Shown here one piece after another: positions 19,759-29,222 of a DNA stretch of 64,000 nucleotides (its first letter is position 1; each line of letters opens with the position of its first letter). Under the pieces are notes generated by a model, which saw only the letters and a list, made by a program, of their open reading frames with translations, had not been told where the DNA came from and did no database searches. The position numbers and the translations under genes were made by a program. Source of the DNA: Streptomyces lienomycini. Lineage in GTDB: Bacteria; Actinomycetota; Actinomycetes; Streptomycetales; Streptomycetaceae. The stretch lies in contig NZ_CP116257.1 in the NCBI RefSeq assembly GCF_027947595.1, positions 3,534,001 through 3,598,000 on the forward strand. The letters run 5' to 3'.

Positions 19759-19764
19759 TTGACA
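19759..19764 (+). promoter_or_regulatory. candidate -35 element of the pyc promoter
   Basis: A consensus TTGACA lies 93 bases upstream of pyc in the 129-base gap after the AT gene. No convincing -10 box follows at normal spacing, so the call is weak. Confidence 0.3.
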
Positions 19765-19851
19765 GTGCCGGGAGTGGTCCGGCTCACATGGCGTACCGAG
19801 GGCGGCGCCGACACCATGGTCTCGTCACCCGGCAGGCTGAAGGGATCAAGA

Positions 19852-22800
19852 ATGTTCCGCAAGGTGCTGGTCGCCAACCGCGGTGAGATCGCGATCCGTG
19901 CGTTTCGGGCGGGCTACGAGCTCGGCGCGCGCACCGTCGCCGTCTTCCCGCACGAGGACCGCAACTCGCTGCACCGGCTGAAGGCCGACGAGGCCTACGA
20001 GATCGGGGAGCAGGGGCATCCGGTGCGCGCGTACCTCTCCGTGGAGGAGATCGTCCGCGCCGCCCGCCGAGCGGGGGCCGACGCCGTCTACCCGGGATAC
20101 GGATTCCTGTCCGAGAACCCCGAACTCGCCCGGGCCTGCGAAGAGGCCGGGATCACCTTCGTCGGACCCGGCACGCAGATCCTGGAACTGACCGGCAACA
20201 AGGCCCGCGCGGTGGCCGCCGCCCGCGAGGCCGGTGTCCCCGTGCTCGGCTCCTCCGCGCCCTCCACCGACGTGGACGAACTCGTGCGCGCCGCCGACGA
20301 CGTCGGCTTCCCCGTGTTCGTCAAGGCGGTCGCGGGCGGCGGCGGGCGCGGCATGCGCCGGGTCGAGGAACCCGCCCAGTTGCGCGAGGCCATCGAGGCC
20401 GCCTCCCGCGAGGCCGCCTCCGCCTTCGGCGACTCCACCGTCTTCCTGGAGAAGGCGGTCGTCGAACCCTGCCACATCGAGGTGCAGATCCTCGCCGACG
20501 GCGAGGGCAACGTCATCCACCTCTTCGAACGGGACTGCTCGGTGCAGCGCCGCCACCAGAAGGTGATCGAGCTGGCACCCGCGCCGAACCTCGACCCGGC
20601 CCTGCGGGAGCGGATCTGCGCCGACGCCGTGAACTTCGCCCGGCAGATCGGCTACCGCAACGCCGGAACCGTGGAGTTCCTCGTCGACCGGGACGGCAAC
20701 CACGTCTTCATCGAGATGAACCCGCGCATCCAGGTCGAGCACACCGTCACCGAGGAGGTCACCGACGTCGACCTCGTCCAGTCCCAGCTGCGCATCGCCG
20801 CCGGGGAAACGCTGGCCGACCTCGGACTCGCCCAGGAGAACATCACCCTGCGCGGCGCCGCACTCCAGTGCCGCATCACCACCGAGGACCCGGCCAACGG
20901 CTTCCGCCCGGACACCGGCCGGATCAGCGCGTACCGCTCACCGGGCGGCTCCGGCATCCGCCTCGACGGCGGCACCACCCACGCCGGTACGGAGATCAGC
21001 GCCCACTTCGACTCGATGCTGGTCAAGCTCTCCTGCCGGGGACGGGACTTCACCACCGCGGTGAACCGGGCCCGGCGCGCGGTCGCCGAGTTCCGCATCC
21101 GCGGCGTCGCCACCAACATCCCGTTCCTCCAGGCGGTCCTGGACGACCCCGACTTCCAGGCGGGCCGGGTCACCACCTCGTTCATCGAGCAGCGCCCCCA
21201 TCTGCTCACCGCCCGGCACTCCGCCGACCGCGGCACCAAACTGCTCACCTACCTCGCCGACGTCACGGTGAACAAGCCGCACGGCGAACGCCCCGAGCTG
21301 ATCGACCCGCTGACCAAGCTGCCGGCGGTGCCCGCCGGTGAACCCCCGGCCGGGTCCCGGCAGTTGCTCGCCGAACTGGGCCCGGAGGGCTTCGCCCGCC
21401 GGCTGCGCGAGTCGTCCACCATCGGTGTCACCGACACCACCTTCCGCGACGCCCACCAGTCGCTGCTCGCCACCCGGGTACGCACCAAGGACATGCTCGC
21501 CGTGGCGCCCGTCGTCGCCCACACCCTGCCCGGGCTGCTGTCCCTGGAGTGCTGGGGCGGTGCCACCTACGACGTCGCCCTGCGCTTCCTCGCCGAGGAC
21601 CCGTGGGAGCGGCTGGCCGCCCTGCGCGAGGCGGTGCCCAACCTCTGCCTCCAAATGCTCCTGCGGGGCCGCAACACCGTGGGGTACACCCCGTACCCGA
21701 CCGAGGTGACCGACGCCTTCGTGCAGGAGGCCGCCGCCACCGGCATCGACATCTTCCGCATCTTCGACGCCCTCAACGACGTCGAGCAGATGCGGCCCGC
21801 CATCGAGGCCGTCCGGCAGACCGGCACCGCCGTCGCCGAGGTCGCGCTCTGCTACACCGCCGACCTGTCCGACCCCTCCGAGCGGCTCTACACCCTCGAC
21901 TACTACCTGCGGCTCGCCGAGCAGATCGTGAACGCCGGCGCCCATGTGCTGGCGGTCAAGGACATGGCGGGTCTGCTGCGCGCCCCGGCCGCCGCGACCC
22001 TGGTCTCCGCGCTGCGCCGGGAGTTCGACCTGCCCGTGCACCTGCACACCCACGACACCACCGGCGGCCAGCTCGCCACCTACCTGGCCGCGATCCAGGC
22101 CGGCGCCGACGCCGTCGACGGAGCCGTGGCGTCCATGGCCGGGACGACCTCGCAGCCGTCGCTGTCGGCCATCGTGGCCGCCACCGACCACACCGAGCGC
22201 CCCACCGGCCTCGACCTCCAGGCGGTCGGCGACCTGGAGCCGTACTGGGAGAGCGTCCGCAAGGTCTACGCCCCCTTCGAAGCGGGCCTCGCCTCCCCGA
22301 CCGGCCGCGTCTACCACCACGAGATCCCCGGCGGCCAGCTCTCCAACCTGCGCACCCAGGCCATCGCGCTCGGCCTCGGCGACCGCTTCGAGGACATCGA
22401 GGCGATGTACGCCGCCGCCGACCGGATGCTGGGCCGCCTGGTGAAGGTCACCCCGTCGTCCAAGGTGGTCGGCGACCTGGCCCTGCACCTGGTGGGCGCC
22501 GGTGTCTCCCCGGCCGACTTCGAGCAGGACCCCGACCGGTTCGACATCCCGGACTCCGTCGTCGGCTTCCTCCGCGGTGAACTGGGCACCCCGCCCGGCG
22601 GCTGGCCCGAGCCGTTCCGCACCAAGGCGCTGCGGGGCCGCGCCGAGGCGAGGCCCGTCGCGGAACTGGCGGCCGAGGACCGCACCGGACTGGAGAAGGA
22701 CCGCCGGGCGACACTCAACCGGCTGCTGTTCCCGGGCCCGGCCCGGGAGTTCGGCACCCACCGCGCCTCGTTCGGCGACACCAGCGTCCTGGACAGCAAG

Positions 22801-23226
22801 GACTTCTTCTACGGGCTGCGCCCGGGCAAGGAGTACACGGTCGACCTCGACCCGGGCGTCCGGCTGCTGATCGAACTGCAGGCGGTCGGCGACGCCGACG
22901 AGCGGGGCATGCGGACCGTGATGTCCTCCCTGAACGGCCAGATCCGCCCGATCCAGGTTCGCGACCGGTCGGCGGCCTCCGACGTGCCCGCGACGGAGAA
23001 GGCCGACCGGGCGAACCCCGGCCATGTCGCCGCGCCCTTCGCCGGGGTGGTGACCCTCGCCGTCGCCGAGGGCGACGCGGTGGAGGCCGGGGCCACCGTG
23101 GCCACCATCGAGGCGATGAAGATGGAGGCCTCCATCACCGCGACCACGTCCGGCACGGTGACCAGGCTCGCCATCAACCGCATCCAGCAGGTCGAGGGCG
23201 GCGACCTCCTCGTCCAACTCGCCTGA
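19852..23226 (+). CDS. pyc: pyruvate carboxylase
   Basis: 1124 residues, full length for the single-chain enzyme. The order is a biotin carboxylase domain (1-450, start FRKVLVANRGEIAIR, ATP loop AGGGGRGMRR), a carboxyltransferase TIM barrel (about 525-820, opening TDTTFRDAHQSLLATR), an allosteric/PC-specific linker, and a biotinyl domain with Lys1090 in EAMKMEA. The ATG is chosen at the family start; the longer frame upstream has no similarity. It converts pyruvate, bicarbonate and ATP to oxaloacetate, replenishing the TCA cycle and the aspartate family. It sits 129 bases after the ACP-KS-AT operon on the same strand, but probably has its own promoter. Confidence 0.97.
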   Translation: MFRKVLVANRGEIAIRAFRAGYELGARTVAVFPHEDRNSLHRLKADEAYEIGEQGHPVRAYLSVEEIVRAARRAGADAVYPGYGFLSENPELARACEEAGITFVGPGTQILELTGNKARAVAAAREAGVPVLGSSAPSTDVDELVRAADDVGFPVFVKAVAGGGGRGMRRVEEPAQLREAIEAASREAASAFGDSTVFLEKAVVEPCHIEVQILADGEGNVIHLFERDCSVQRRHQKVIELAPAPNLDPALRERICADAVNFARQIGYRNAGTVEFLVDRDGNHVFIEMNPRIQVEHTVTEEVTDVDLVQSQLRIAAGETLADLGLAQENITLRGAALQCRITTEDPANGFRPDTGRISAYRSPGGSGIRLDGGTTHAGTEISAHFDSMLVKLSCRGRDFTTAVNRARRAVAEFRIRGVATNIPFLQAVLDDPDFQAGRVTTSFIEQRPHLLTARHSADRGTKLLTYLADVTVNKPHGERPELIDPLTKLPAVPAGEPPAGSRQLLAELGPEGFARRLRESSTIGVTDTTFRDAHQSLLATRVRTKDMLAVAPVVAHTLPGLLSLECWGGATYDVALRFLAEDPWERLAALREAVPNLCLQMLLRGRNTVGYTPYPTEVTDAFVQEAAATGIDIFRIFDALNDVEQMRPAIEAVRQTGTAVAEVALCYTADLSDPSERLYTLDYYLRLAEQIVNAGAHVLAVKDMAGLLRAPAAATLVSALRREFDLPVHLHTHDTTGGQLATYLAAIQAGADAVDGAVASMAGTTSQPSLSAIVAATDHTERPTGLDLQAVGDLEPYWESVRKVYAPFEAGLASPTGRVYHHEIPGGQLSNLRTQAIALGLGDRFEDIEAMYAAADRMLGRLVKVTPSSKVVGDLALHLVGAGVSPADFEQDPDRFDIPDSVVGFLRGELGTPPGGWPEPFRTKALRGRAEARPVAELAAEDRTGLEKDRRATLNRLLFPGPAREFGTHRASFGDTSVLDSKDFFYGLRPGKEYTVDLDPGVRLLIELQAVGDADERGMRTVMSSLNGQIRPIQVRDRSAASDVPATEKADRANPGHVAAPFAGVVTLAVAEGDAVEAGATVATIEAMKMEASITATTSGTVTRLAINRIQQVEGGDLLVQLA

Positions 23227-23254
23227 TCACCGGGGTTTCCGGACCCCGCGGGTG

Positions 23255-23282
23255 ACGCGCCCCGCAGCGCTGCGGGGCGCGT
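23255..23282. terminator. bidirectional terminator between pyc and the beta-helix gene
   Basis: A 28-base perfect palindrome (14-bp arms, ACGCGCCCCGCAGC and its complement) that ends 6 bases before the convergent stop codon. It can serve both genes. Confidence 0.8.
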
Positions 23283-23288
23283 CGTCGC

Positions 23289-25835
23289 TCACGGGAACTG
23301 CACGACCTTGGACGGCACGGTGTCCGTCCCCGACGTTCCGGCGCCGGTGTCGTTGACGACATGGCGGTACTGGCCCATGCCGCCCAGCGAGATCACCTGG
23401 AGGTTGCGCATCCTGACCCCCGGCTTGACCGGCACCTGGAACCCGTGCTGCTGGACGATGCCCGGGTCGGCCGTGAAGTTGCAGTAACTGCCCAGCGCCA
23501 CCGCGTCGTGCACGTTCACCGAGTCGGCGACCTTGTAGGCCGCGTAGCCGACGATGCCGTCGTGGGTGATGGCGGCCTCGTTCGGGGCGTCGTAGGCCTT
23601 CTCGTTCTGGAAGAAGACGGTCCGGCCGCGCTCACCGTTCCAGTAGACGTCGTACTTGTTGAAGTGCTCGACGAACAGTCCCGTCGCGAGGACGTCGTCG
23701 CCGTTGACCCGGAGGCCGTAGTCGGCGCGGTTGGTCTCCCAGCCGACGCCCTCGCCGTGGTCGGCCCGCCAGATCCAGGTGTGGTCGATGACGACGTCGT
23801 CGCTCTCGACCACGACGGAGTCGGTCGCCTTGCCCGGTCCCGCGCCGCCGACGCGGATGAACACGTCCTGCATGGTCGTCGGGTTGGCGGAGTGGTCGGC
23901 GTTCCCGCCCGGGGTGCCGATGCGCAGCAGCGTGTCGGAGTTCACCGGACCGGCGTCGATGAGGAAGCCCGCGAGCCGCACGCCGTCGACGTCGGCCACG
24001 TGCATGGCGTCCACGCCGCCGTCCGGGACGATCGTGGCCAGACCGAGCCCCAGCACCACGGTGTTCGCCCGGTCGACCTCGATGGTCTGGTCGATGTGGT
24101 GGACACCCGGCGTGAACAGCAGGTTGAGCCCCTGGTCGAGGGCGGCGTTGATGGTCGCCGCGGTCGCGCCGGGCTTGACGACGTAGAACTGGCTGAGCGG
24201 CAGCGAGGTGCCCCCGGCGTTCGCCGGCCAGGAGACGCCGCGCGCGTTGGTGCGCTTGGCGGGCACGCGCACCTTGTACTCGTCGCCGTCCAGGTAGAGG
24301 AAGGGCTTCTCGCGCGAGATCGGCGTGGTGTCGAGCGTCGTGTACGGGCCGGTCTCGAAGTTGCTCGCGGGGGCGCCTTCGACGCCGGTGAACGTCATGT
24401 TCCAGACGCCGTTGGTCCAGCCGCCGACCGAGCTGTCCCGGGTGTACCACTGCTGCTGGGAGTAGGGGCCGACGGTCCCGTCGATCTTCGAGTCGGCGAT
24501 GTAGCCGCCGGAGGCCCAGCCGTAGCCGTTGGGCGCGAGGTTGAGACCGCCCTTGACGTGTATGCGCCGGAACGGGGCGGCCTGGGCGACGGCCCAGCGG
24601 TCGGTGCCGTTGGACGGCGTGATGGCGAGGTTCTCGGCCGAACGCCAGAAGTTCTGTGTCGCGTTGCCGTTGAACCAGCCCGCGTCCACGGTGATGTCAC
24701 CGTTGATCTGCGTGTCGTCCGGGTTGAGGCCGAGACCGGAGATCGAGGTGTAGAAGCCCAGTTGGGCGTTGATCCCGTTGTAGGTGCCCGGCTTCAGCAG
24801 GAACTGGTAGCGCCCGCTGCCGAACTGGTTGGACTCCTGCTGGGCGAAGACCTGGTCGAACCTCTGCTGGAGGTTCGGCGTGGAGGGGTCCACGACGATG
24901 ACGTTCGGCCCCAGGTCGCCGCCGCCTTCCACCGGGGGAGTGCCGGTGGTGCCGGTGTGCACGGCGACCTCCCACAGCGAGTAGCCGTAGCCGGTGGCAC
25001 GGGCCGTGCCGTGGACGCGGACGTAGCGGCCGGAACCGCTGACGTCGTAGGAGGACTTGCCCCCGGTGGCGCCCGTGACGCTCTTCAGCGTCTGCCAGTT
25101 CTGCCCGTCAAAGGACGCCTCGATCCGGAAGTCCTTGGCGTAGGCGGCCTCCCAGTTCAGGTCCACCTCGCACAGGTCCTTCACGGAGCCCAGGTCGACC
25201 CGCACCCACTGCGGGTCGGCGGCCTGGCTGGACCAGCGGGTGCCGGGGTCGCCGTCGAAGGCCGCGGCGGCCGGTGTACCGGCGTTCTCGACGGAGGAGG
25301 CCGAAGCGGGCCTGCCCTGCGCGGCGTCGGCGGTGTCGCAGGAGCCGCCCGGCGTGGCGCCGCCGGCGGTGCCGAAGACCTGGAACTCCCAGAGGGAGTA
25401 GCCCCACGGGGTGGCCCGGTGGACGCCCTGCATCCGGACGTAGCGGCCCTGGCCCGAGACGTCGAGCGAGTCGGTGCCGCCGTCGCCGCCGGTGACGGTC
25501 TTCGCGTCGCTCCAGGTGCTCCCGTCCGGGGAGAGCTGGATCTTGTAGTCCTTGCCGTAGGCCGCCTCCCAGTCGAGCACGACCCGGGTGACGGTGGCGG
25601 TGGCGCCGAGGTCGACCTGGAGCCACTGGTCGTCGCTCGCGGCGGACGACCACCGGGTGTTCGTGTCGCCGTCGACGGCGTTGCCGGACGGGGTTCCGGC
25701 GTTCTCGGCCGACGACGACGTGGCCGTCCGGCCCTGGGAGAGGGGGGTGTCGGCCGCGGTGGCCGTCATCGGGGCGGGGAGGGTGACGAGTGCCGCCGTG
25801 GCGACGAGCGCGACACCCAAGGATCTCAGTCTCAT
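23289..25835 (-). CDS. secreted two-F5/8C-module beta-helix protein
   Basis: 848 residues with a clear signal peptide (MRLRSLGVALVATAALVTLPAPMTATAAD). Two F5/8-type C modules follow (about 35-160 and 180-310). Both carry NAGTPSGNAVDGDTNTRWSS-like openings and YSLWEFQVFG or YSLWEVAVHT endings, typical of CBM32-like galactose-binding folds. The remaining 530 residues have the Asn/Asp/Gly ladders of a right-handed parallel beta-helix (for example TVVLGLGLATIVPDGGVDAMHVADVDG). Related Streptomyces proteins have been labelled adenylyl cyclase or coagulation-factor-like; I would not use those names. It is probably a polysaccharide-active enzyme. The catalytic family is not certain. Confidence 0.75.
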   Translation of the reverse strand: MRLRSLGVALVATAALVTLPAPMTATAADTPLSQGRTATSSSAENAGTPSGNAVDGDTNTRWSSAASDDQWLQVDLGATATVTRVVLDWEAAYGKDYKIQLSPDGSTWSDAKTVTGGDGGTDSLDVSGQGRYVRMQGVHRATPWGYSLWEFQVFGTAGGATPGGSCDTADAAQGRPASASSVENAGTPAAAAFDGDPGTRWSSQAADPQWVRVDLGSVKDLCEVDLNWEAAYAKDFRIEASFDGQNWQTLKSVTGATGGKSSYDVSGSGRYVRVHGTARATGYGYSLWEVAVHTGTTGTPPVEGGGDLGPNVIVVDPSTPNLQQRFDQVFAQQESNQFGSGRYQFLLKPGTYNGINAQLGFYTSISGLGLNPDDTQINGDITVDAGWFNGNATQNFWRSAENLAITPSNGTDRWAVAQAAPFRRIHVKGGLNLAPNGYGWASGGYIADSKIDGTVGPYSQQQWYTRDSSVGGWTNGVWNMTFTGVEGAPASNFETGPYTTLDTTPISREKPFLYLDGDEYKVRVPAKRTNARGVSWPANAGGTSLPLSQFYVVKPGATAATINAALDQGLNLLFTPGVHHIDQTIEVDRANTVVLGLGLATIVPDGGVDAMHVADVDGVRLAGFLIDAGPVNSDTLLRIGTPGGNADHSANPTTMQDVFIRVGGAGPGKATDSVVVESDDVVIDHTWIWRADHGEGVGWETNRADYGLRVNGDDVLATGLFVEHFNKYDVYWNGERGRTVFFQNEKAYDAPNEAAITHDGIVGYAAYKVADSVNVHDAVALGSYCNFTADPGIVQQHGFQVPVKPGVRMRNLQVISLGGMGQYRHVVNDTGAGTSGTDTVPSKVVQFP

Positions 25836-26045
25836 GCGTGGGCTTTCTGCGGTAGCGGACAGGACCGGGCAACCGCCGGACACAGCGGCTTAGTTCAAGG
25901 TGTGATTTAAGTGGTGAGGCATGAATCCGGCAAGACTTCGGGCACGACTTGTCAGTGCCGTACTGAAGAATGCGGTCCATCGAGATCAACTCCGGCCGGA
26001 CCGGGTAGGCGTTCTCGAGTCACTGACCTGGAAAGGCCACAGCCG

Positions 26046-26408
26046 ATGCCGCTCACCGCCCGCCCGCTCACCGCCCGCCCCCGTGGGACCCGGCGCCACG
26101 CACAGCTCGGGGCCGCCGAGGCCGAAGTCCTGCGCATCGTCGCCGACGCGCGCACACCCGTCTTCGTCACCGTGCGGGCGGACGGGCGGCGCAGATACAG
26201 CTACTGGCGCCCCCTGGACTCCGCCACCGGCCGCGGAGGCTGCTATGTCGCGCTGCCGACCGGTGAGTGCGACGCGTTGCACGCCGCGGGGCGCATAACC
26301 CTCGGCGAGCCGCTCGCCGACCCGAACCGCATCACCTACCGGGTCAGCGCCGCCCGCACTCCGGCGGCACCCCTGCGCGCGCTGCCGGACCGGGCACGCG
26401 CGGCGTGA
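26046..26408 (+). CDS. small cytoplasmic hypothetical protein
   Basis: 120 residues from the ATG at 26046; upstream frame is low quality. The N-terminal PLTARPLTARPRGTRR is repetitive and basic. The middle contains AEVLRIVADARTPVFVTVRADGRRRYSYWRP, and the last part is Ala/Pro/Arg-rich. There is no signal or membrane helix. The family is not recognised; small proteins like this are frequent in Streptomyces. It is divergent from the beta-helix gene, with 210 bases between them. Confidence 0.55.
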   Translation: MPLTARPLTARPRGTRRHAQLGAAEAEVLRIVADARTPVFVTVRADGRRRYSYWRPLDSATGRGGCYVALPTGECDALHAAGRITLGEPLADPNRITYRVSAARTPAAPLRALPDRARAA

Positions 26409-26486
26409 TCCGGGACCGGGCGCGGGCGGGCTGAGCCGGGGCCGGGGGCACGCGAGGCCGGAGCGGCCTGTCCCGCGCGCCGTCCT

Positions 26487-28013
26487 TCAGTGCGCGAGGG
26501 GCGCCCGCAGCGCGGGATCCGACGCCGCCCGCCACACCTCGGGCAGCGCCTCCCGCCGCCTGCCGGCGACCGCCCGCTCCAGGCCGTGCAGCAGCCCCCA
26601 GGTGAACGCCGGCTCGCCCGCCCCGTGGGCGGCCACCGCCAGCTCCCGCAGGGTGCCCTGGGCGACCACGGCGTCCTGGTGCTCGCCGAGCAGCCGCTGC
26701 ACCCCCTTGGCGCGTTTGCCGAGCCGGGCGACGGGCTTGCCCAGCGCCGGACGCGCGACCTCGGCCGCGTAGCGCAGCTTCTTGGCCGCCTTGCGCGCCT
26801 CGTGCAGCCCCGCCTCGCGCTCCCGGCCTGCCGGAAGCGCGAGCGCGTGGTCCATGCGCCCGGCGAGACGGCCGTACTCCTTGAGCACCGCCCGGCCCAT
26901 CGTCCGAGTCGGCTTCCGACCGGCCCCGGCGCGCAGGGGCGGCTGCCGGACCAGCGCGTCCAGCGCGTCCAGGAGGCGCAGCCAGCGGGGCGAGTCCAGG
27001 GCCTGCCGCGTCCGGGAACGCCCGTCCTCGCCCCGCGACACGTCCCAGATCCGCAGCCGCGCGGCGACGGGACCGAGGACGAGCTCGTCCGGCAGCTCCG
27101 CCAGCGCCGCATCGATCCGCTCGCTCAGCACCTCCTGGTCACGGGCCGCCCCCAACTCGCCCGCCAGCCACTTCAGCTCCGCACGCAGGGGATCGGTGAC
27201 CCGCCGGTCGAGGACCGACCGGTACGAGCGCAGACAGCCGCGCAGCCGTCGGCACGCGACGCGCATCCGGTGCACGGCGTCGGGCAGGTCACGGCGGACC
27301 GCGGGATCCAGCGCCACCAGGTCGCCGACCTGCTCACGCACGTACGCGAGCACGAACGCACCCGGAGACCCGGCGACCACCCCCGACGGGCGCCCCCGTG
27401 CCACCGCCGATTTTGTTTCCCGCAGCGCCCGCGCGAGCTTGGACGGGCTGTCGGCGCGGACGACGCCCTTCTTGCGGAGCCTCTTCTCGACGGCGTCCAG
27501 CACTCCGGCGTCGGCACCGTCGGCGAGTTCCACCTCCAGCTCACCCCACTCGGCACGGCCGCCGCCGGGCGCCAGGGACTGCGCACGCACCTCGTCGAGG
27601 CTCAGCTCGGCCAGCACACCGCCCTCGGCGTCGCACAGCCGCCGTACCGTCCGGGTGGACCGGATCCGTACGACCGGACGCAGCTCCGCGCCCCGCGTGC
27701 GGGACAGGACCAGCTCGCGCAACGCCTGCGGCACGTCGTCCGACAGCGGCGCCCACACCTCCTCCCGGGTGTCCCCGCCGAGCGGCAGCTTCAGGTGCCA
27801 GCCCGCGTCCGGGCCGCCCGTACGGCGGCGCAGCGTGGCCGAGCTCCCGGCGAGCCGCAGATCCACGGTGTCGTGGTACACCGCGTCCAGCTCCTCGGGC
27901 CCGGCCGCGGCGACCGAGGCGACGGGCCCGGCACCGGTGAGGTCGGGCAGCCCGGCGACGCCGCCGGACGGCGGTTCGTACTTTCGCTCTGTCTCGCGCT
28001 TCGACTGGGTCAT
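26487..28013 (-). CDS. CYTH-CHAD domain protein
   Basis: 508 residues. The N-terminal CYTH domain (about 1-200) shows the ExExK signature as ETERKYE at residues 7-13, plus charged strands LRRRTGGPDAGWHLKLP. This is the metal-triphosphate tunnel fold. The C-terminal CHAD domain (about 215-505) is all-helical and His/Arg/Lys-rich, with VHRMRVACRRLRGCLRSY and LHEARKAAKKLRYAAE. CHAD domains bind polyphosphate, so the protein probably acts on or docks to polyphosphate or inorganic triphosphate. It follows the M23 peptidase gene on the same strand with a 66-base gap. No lesions are seen. Confidence 0.9.
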   Translation of the reverse strand: MTQSKRETERKYEPPSGGVAGLPDLTGAGPVASVAAAGPEELDAVYHDTVDLRLAGSSATLRRRTGGPDAGWHLKLPLGGDTREEVWAPLSDDVPQALRELVLSRTRGAELRPVVRIRSTRTVRRLCDAEGGVLAELSLDEVRAQSLAPGGGRAEWGELEVELADGADAGVLDAVEKRLRKKGVVRADSPSKLARALRETKSAVARGRPSGVVAGSPGAFVLAYVREQVGDLVALDPAVRRDLPDAVHRMRVACRRLRGCLRSYRSVLDRRVTDPLRAELKWLAGELGAARDQEVLSERIDAALAELPDELVLGPVAARLRIWDVSRGEDGRSRTRQALDSPRWLRLLDALDALVRQPPLRAGAGRKPTRTMGRAVLKEYGRLAGRMDHALALPAGREREAGLHEARKAAKKLRYAAEVARPALGKPVARLGKRAKGVQRLLGEHQDAVVAQGTLRELAVAAHGAGEPAFTWGLLHGLERAVAGRRREALPEVWRAASDPALRAPLAH

Positions 28014-28079
28014 GTTGAGTCCTTCGACCCGATCCGCCGGATCAAACCCCCTCGCGCCCGGCCGTCCGCCGCGCGGCGG

Positions 28080-29222
28080 CTATCCGCCGTTCGGGACCAG
28101 CCAGGGCCGCGGGTCGTTGTAGTACCCGTCCAGGATCACTTCGAAGTGCAGATGCGGACCGGTGGACAGGCCGGTGGAGCCGACGTGTCCGATCGGGGCG
28201 CCGGCCTCCACGGTCTGTCCCACGGCCACCCCCAGGGACGACAGGTGGCTGTAGGTCGTCTCCAGCCGCTTGCCCTGGATCGTCCCGTGGTCGATCACGA
28301 TGCGGTTGCCGTAAGCGCTGGTCAGCGCGGCGAACACGACACGGCCCTTGCGTGCGGCCACGACCTGTGCGCCCTGCGGCGCGGCGAAGTCCACACCGGT
28401 GTGCAGCTTGGTCACCCCGGTCAGCGGGTGCTCCCGCGATCCGTAGGGCGAGGTGATGGTGAGCGGCGTCACCGGCGCGGTCAGGAGGGCGCCCGCCGAC
28501 CCGCCCGCGCCGGAGTCGTCCCGGTCCAGTGCCTCGTAGCGGGGGATCAGGGCCTGGACCTCGTCGAGGTACGCCTTGGCCTCCGTGGGCACCCGCCCCG
28601 CCTCCGTCACCGCGTCCGGTCCCGCGGCGTAGGCGGCGAGGGTCAGCTCCACGAGGTCGCCGTTGACCCTGCCCTCGGTGCGCAGCTCGGTCACCTTCCC
28701 GGCCAGGGAGCAGTCCCGCCGGCCCAGCGCCATGATGGCGTCCGCCGGGTCGCGGGGCGAGGAACCGCCGTTGCCGTCGTCGTCCTTGCCCCAGGTCCGC
28801 CACTCGCTGTCCGTGAAGGCGGCGATCCCCTTCTGGCCCGACAGTTCGTCCGAGTCGTCGCTCCAGCCGGACAGCTGGTCGATCTGCGCGGCCAGTACGG
28901 ACGGTTCCAGGACGGTGCAGGCCGACGCCGCCTTGCGCAGCCACGGGACGTAGGAGGGGTCGATGTCCACGGCCGTGGACGGCTTCGCGTCGGGATCGTC
29001 GGGCCACGGGTTCGGCAGACCGCCCAGCGCGAGGAAGGCGGCCACGCCGGTGACGGTCACCAGGGCCGGCAGCACCAGCAGGGTGAAGGGGCCCGGCCCG
29101 CGGCGCTTTCGCCCGGGGGGCCGCTCCTGTGGCGCCGGTTGTTCCGGTTGTTCCAGGGGGTTTGGTTCCGGCCGTGTTTCGTCCGTGTCGTCGGCCGCCT
29201 GCGCCAGCCGCTCGTCGTTCAC
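28080..29222 (-). CDS. M23 peptidase with degenerate lytic-transglycosylase domain
   Basis: About 380 residues from a GTG at 29222; the frame is open to 29408, and the start is uncertain because the ribosome site is weak. The layout is: acidic cytoplasmic tail, membrane helix (about 46-67), goose-lysozyme/SLT-like domain (about 90-220) and C-terminal LytM/M23 domain. The M23 ligands are present: HTGVDFAAP and HLHFEV. In the SLT-like part the usual AAQIEAESxW catalytic segment reads AAQIDQLSGW, so the catalytic Glu is Leu117 and this domain should be inactive. It is probably anchored outside the membrane to cut stem peptides or to act as a regulator of cell-wall cleavage. Confidence 0.85.
   Translation of the reverse strand: MNDERLAQAADDTDETRPEPNPLEQPEQPAPQERPPGRKRRGPGPFTLLVLPALVTVTGVAAFLALGGLPNPWPDDPDAKPSTAVDIDPSYVPWLRKAASACTVLEPSVLAAQIDQLSGWSDDSDELSGQKGIAAFTDSEWRTWGKDDDGNGGSSPRDPADAIMALGRRDCSLAGKVTELRTEGRVNGDLVELTLAAYAAGPDAVTEAGRVPTEAKAYLDEVQALIPRYEALDRDDSGAGGSAGALLTAPVTPLTITSPYGSREHPLTGVTKLHTGVDFAAPQGAQVVAARKGRVVFAALTSAYGNRIVIDHGTIQGKRLETTYSHLSSLGVAVGQTVEAGAPIGHVGSTGLSTGPHLHFEVILDGYYNDPRPWLVPNGG

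Noticed and set aside
20938..23217. 759-codon open frame antisense to pyc
   Set aside because: Shadow caused by GC-rich third positions; composition is nearly all Gly, Val, Arg and Leu and no domain is visible.
23289..25835. Adenylyl cyclase or blood-coagulation-factor label
   Set aside because: No cyclase motif is present; F5/8C is only a binding-module name, and the main domain looks like a beta-helix.
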